Source: Torreya grandis
Lineage: Eukaryota; Streptophyta; Pinopsida; Cupressales; Taxaceae
Reading direction: 5' to 3'
NCBI GenBank assembly: GCA_037957365.1
Contig: JARHVA010002424.1
Span: 124,001 to 188,000 of the forward strand
DNA: 64,000 bases
How positions within the stretch are numbered: position 1 is the first letter of the stretch; each line of letters starts with the position of its first letter. Below the pieces are notes generated by a model. It did no database searches and had not been told where the DNA came from. It saw only the letters and a program-made list of their open reading frames with translations. Both the position numbers and the translations under genes were made by a program. This document shows, piece after piece, positions 61,835-64,000 of this stretch.

Positions 61835-62985
61835 AGTCAATGGGTGCTACCACACTTCTTGTAGCTTATGATATTGTAATAAGAGCTAAAAATTATTTGA
61901 TTCAAGCTGGGAAAATTGCACCACAACCCCCAATACCTCTATTTATATAAATAGCCCCTATTCCCCCACCTATATTTTTTCCAATCCCCATTATGATTAA
62001 GGCACTTGTTTTAACCCTTACACCAATGGATGAATTTCATGAGGTCAAATCATTACTCAAGAGTTTTGGAAATGAGTTAGTGGTGATGAAAAAGAAATGA
62101 GCCCAAAACTATAAACCTTTTTAGCCATCTAACCTTGTGTATCAAGGGAATAGGAAATCCTACCAAGGGGATAGGTAACCATATCAAATCAATAACCAAT
62201 ATCAAGGAAAAAATGAATAGTTAATACCTCTAAACACTCATCCATTATCAATACCTAGATCTTCAAAAGTAATTATCCCTATTCAAAATAATTTGGCTTA
62301 AGAATATGAGTGGTGATACCCATGTAATCAACCCCATAATCAAAATACTTGCACCAATGGTGTTATCATTCAATCTTTGATGGTTCAAGGTATACAAAGT
62401 ATACAAGGACAATAGGAAGGATCTACTTCTCAATAAGTAGAAAAATAAGAACCTACTCAACATGAAACAACTCTTCTAAATTGGAAAGAGGATGATTTCA
62501 ATGGAATAGACCAAAATGAAGCATTTTTTAATAGTGGAGGCCTTGTATTAGCTAATACACATTCTAAAAAAAGAGTAATAGAAGTTGATCAACTCCCCAG
62601 AGTGGACCAGGCTTTAGCTTCCAAATCAATAAAAGAACTAGCAAAGAGTAATGTAGTGCAAAGGCCACCATTCATACCTACTAATCAATTCAAAGTGAAG
62701 GCACTCCAAATCTTGTAAATAAATATTTAACCCATAAAAAAGTAATGGCAAAGGTTTGTAATATCCATTTATCATTATTGATCAAATTAAGAAAACTAAT
62801 TTAAATGTTACTCTGTGGGAAGCCCTATCTATACCATCAAAAAGAGACTTATAATAGGAGGCATTAAATAACTTCTAGATATCAGAGAAGGCTCTAGCTA
62901 GGGGGCCTACACATGCAATAAATTTATGTCACCCTCAAACTAATAATAAAACAATAAAAAATATTAAGCCTCCCCATTTACTTGT
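61835..62985 (+). pseudogene. GD gag C-terminus and gag-protease linker
   Basis: Reads SMGATTLLVAYDIVIRAKNY, LIQAGKIAPQPPIPLFI, TPMDEFHEVKSLLKSFGNEL, YQGNRKSYQGDR (a Gln/Asn/Pro-rich RNA-binding-like tail), then a zinc-like YPCNQPHNQNTCTNG, NWKEDDFNGIDQNEAFFNSG, and the pre-protease segment LWEALSIPSKRDL-like text with ARGPTHAINLCHP. Several stops and shifts. Continuous with the gag core at 58937 but for the 2.3-kb gap. Confidence 0.7.
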
Positions 62986-63330
62986 CACTTATAATAGGGA
63001 AACATCTTGTACATAATTGCATGATGGACTCATGGGCTAGTAGTTCCATGATGCCTAATAAAATAGCTAATGCTCTGGGGATAGAATACACACCTATTAA
63101 TAAAGGAGTAGTGCAACTAGATGGGACCATTGTTTAAATAGTAGGAATTGTAAAAGTACTAGACCTCACTGTTCATGCTTTCCCTAGTCTTTCAATTACT
63201 TAGGACATTTCAATCTTAGACCTCCCCCATACTTTACCATTTATCTATCAAGAGATTTCACTACAAAAATGGGAGGATAGATATCTATAGATTGGTCTCA
63301 TATGCTACTTAGAATGAGATATGGAACTAG
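62986..63330 (+). pseudogene. GD retropepsin-like protease
   Basis: The catalytic box reads MMDSWASSSMMPNKIANALG: Asp and Ser are kept but Gly is Trp. Then GVVQLDGTIV, VLDLTVHAFPSLSI, DISILDLPH, and in another frame RDFTTKMGG and IDWSHMLLRMRYGTRIKM, the conserved end of Tat/Athila proteases. One frameshift and several TAG stops. Confidence 0.75.
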
Positions 63331-63600
63331 AATAAAAATGAGAGATGATCCAATCATGAAAGACCATATCAAACCATATAATCCTACTCCTCTCATAGAG
63401 ATGAATTATACCTTGCAATATCAAGAGGAGAAAGAAGTGGATCAAGAGAATGCAACACCTATAGAAGAAATCCTAGCCATGCACTTAGATGAGTGGGGAT
63501 TAACCCTAAAATTTGAATCTTATGATTACATGCAATAAATAGGGTTAGGGATGTATTATATTCATGAGAAAGATGCAATCATCCTAAGTTTAGTCCAACT
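63331..63600 (+). pseudogene. GD linker between protease and aRNH
   Basis: Open frame to 63538: DHIKPYNPTPLIEMNYTL, then acidic EEILAMHLDEWGLTLKF. A linker with no known domain; ends TAA, then GLGMYYIHEKDAI follows in frame. Confidence 0.5.
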
Positions 63601-64000
63601 AGCTAAGGATATATAAGGGGTGTGGCAGTTATATTTTGATGGTTTGATAAGTAGAAAAGATGTAGGTGTAAGATTTATATTGATATCTCTATACAAAGAA
63701 AGTTAATTCTATTTGTTTAGACTTTAATTCAATTTCAAAAACAATATAGCTGAATATGAAGCATTAATTCAAGGCCTCCAGTTAGCCAAGGATAGTGGAA
63801 TCAAGATCTTATAGGTATTTGGGGATAGTGAACTCATAATTCACTAGGTTAGATTAAAAATTATGACTAAAAACAATTTTTTAAGGTCATACAAACATAG
63901 GGTTTGGGATCTACTATAATATCTCACCACCTTAAAAATTTAAGAAGTATCAAAGGAATAAAATAAAGATGTTGATCACATGGCCTTGGTTACATCTCAG
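63601..64000 (+). pseudogene. GD aRNH directly after protease (truncated by window end)
   Basis: Reads WQLYFDGLISRKDVGVRFIL, FKNNIAEYEALIQGLQLAKD, VFGDSELIIH and NKDVDHMALVTS. All acidic catalytic positions of the additional RNase H (FDG, EYEA, GDSE, final Asp) are present, though stops interrupt the frame. It lies about 270 bp after the protease, before any RT, as in G2 and unlike T1. Confidence 0.83.

Noticed and set aside
1..64000. tRNA, rRNA, CRISPR arrays, bacterial operons, organelle inserts, intact host genes
   Set aside because: Looked for on both strands by eye; no cloverleaf-like gene, spaced direct-repeat array or recognisable conserved host or organelle coding sequence was found. 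A tRNAscan/Rfam search could still reveal a short gene.

Overview
The window looks like repeat-dense nuclear DNA from a large plant genome, most likely a gymnosperm such as a conifer (inference). Everything recognisable is LTR-retrotransposon or LINE-like sequence: several Ty3/gypsy elements of the Tat type carrying an extra archaeal-type RNase H (aRNH), one Ty1/copia element, one coding-free LTR element and a DUF4283/LINE-type remnant. I found no intact host gene, rRNA, tRNA, CRISPR array or bacterial feature. The DNA is AT-rich and CpG-poor. Reading frames are full of stops, many at positions where Gln (CAG/CAA) or Arg (CGA) would be expected, as after long methylation-driven C-to-T decay.

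Layout. 1-~8.7 kb: Tat element T1, plus strand, cut by the left edge: RT, RNase H, aRNH, integrase, a 3' spacer with CCCTTGAAGGA motifs, an ANTISENSE plant-mobile-domain ORF ending in a coiled coil, a PPT and a probable 3' LTR. ~9-14.5 kb: element G2, plus strand, with a different order: gag/linker, protease, aRNH, RT, RNase H, integrase. 14.5-21.5 kb: non-coding LTR-like DNA with a degenerate tandem repeat and a TATA box. 21.6-22.9 kb: DUF4283 remnant, minus strand. 24.3-35.8 kb: decayed copia element COP (minus), split inside its RT by LTR element LB (26241-33285, plus, target duplication GGTTG). 35.8-39 kb: unassigned. 39.1-43 kb: LTR, primer-binding site (PBS) and possible gag start of element GC. 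43.1-44.6 kb: degenerate repeats. 44.7-57.3 kb: a long ORF of unknown family (UORF, plus), split by element E (47630-56542, minus, target duplication TCTAG). 57.4-64 kb: element GD (plus), with LTR, PBS, gag, a 2.3-kb gap, gag C-terminus, protease and aRNH, running off the right edge.

How parts relate. E is the best preserved element. It is a deletion derivative related to T1: gag runs in one frame into integrase ends that lack the catalytic core, with no RT or RNase H. It has a 36-bp coding minisatellite, and its 5' LTR is rearranged: U5 and PBS are inverted against U3, and the junction lies exactly at the last base of the 18-nt PBS. Both nested insertions are proven from sequence, because removing the insert and one target duplication restores the interrupted frame. 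By eye the age order is COP older than LB, and UORF older than E. E, GC and GD share one type of PBS. LTR boundaries of T1, G2, GC and GD are not settled.
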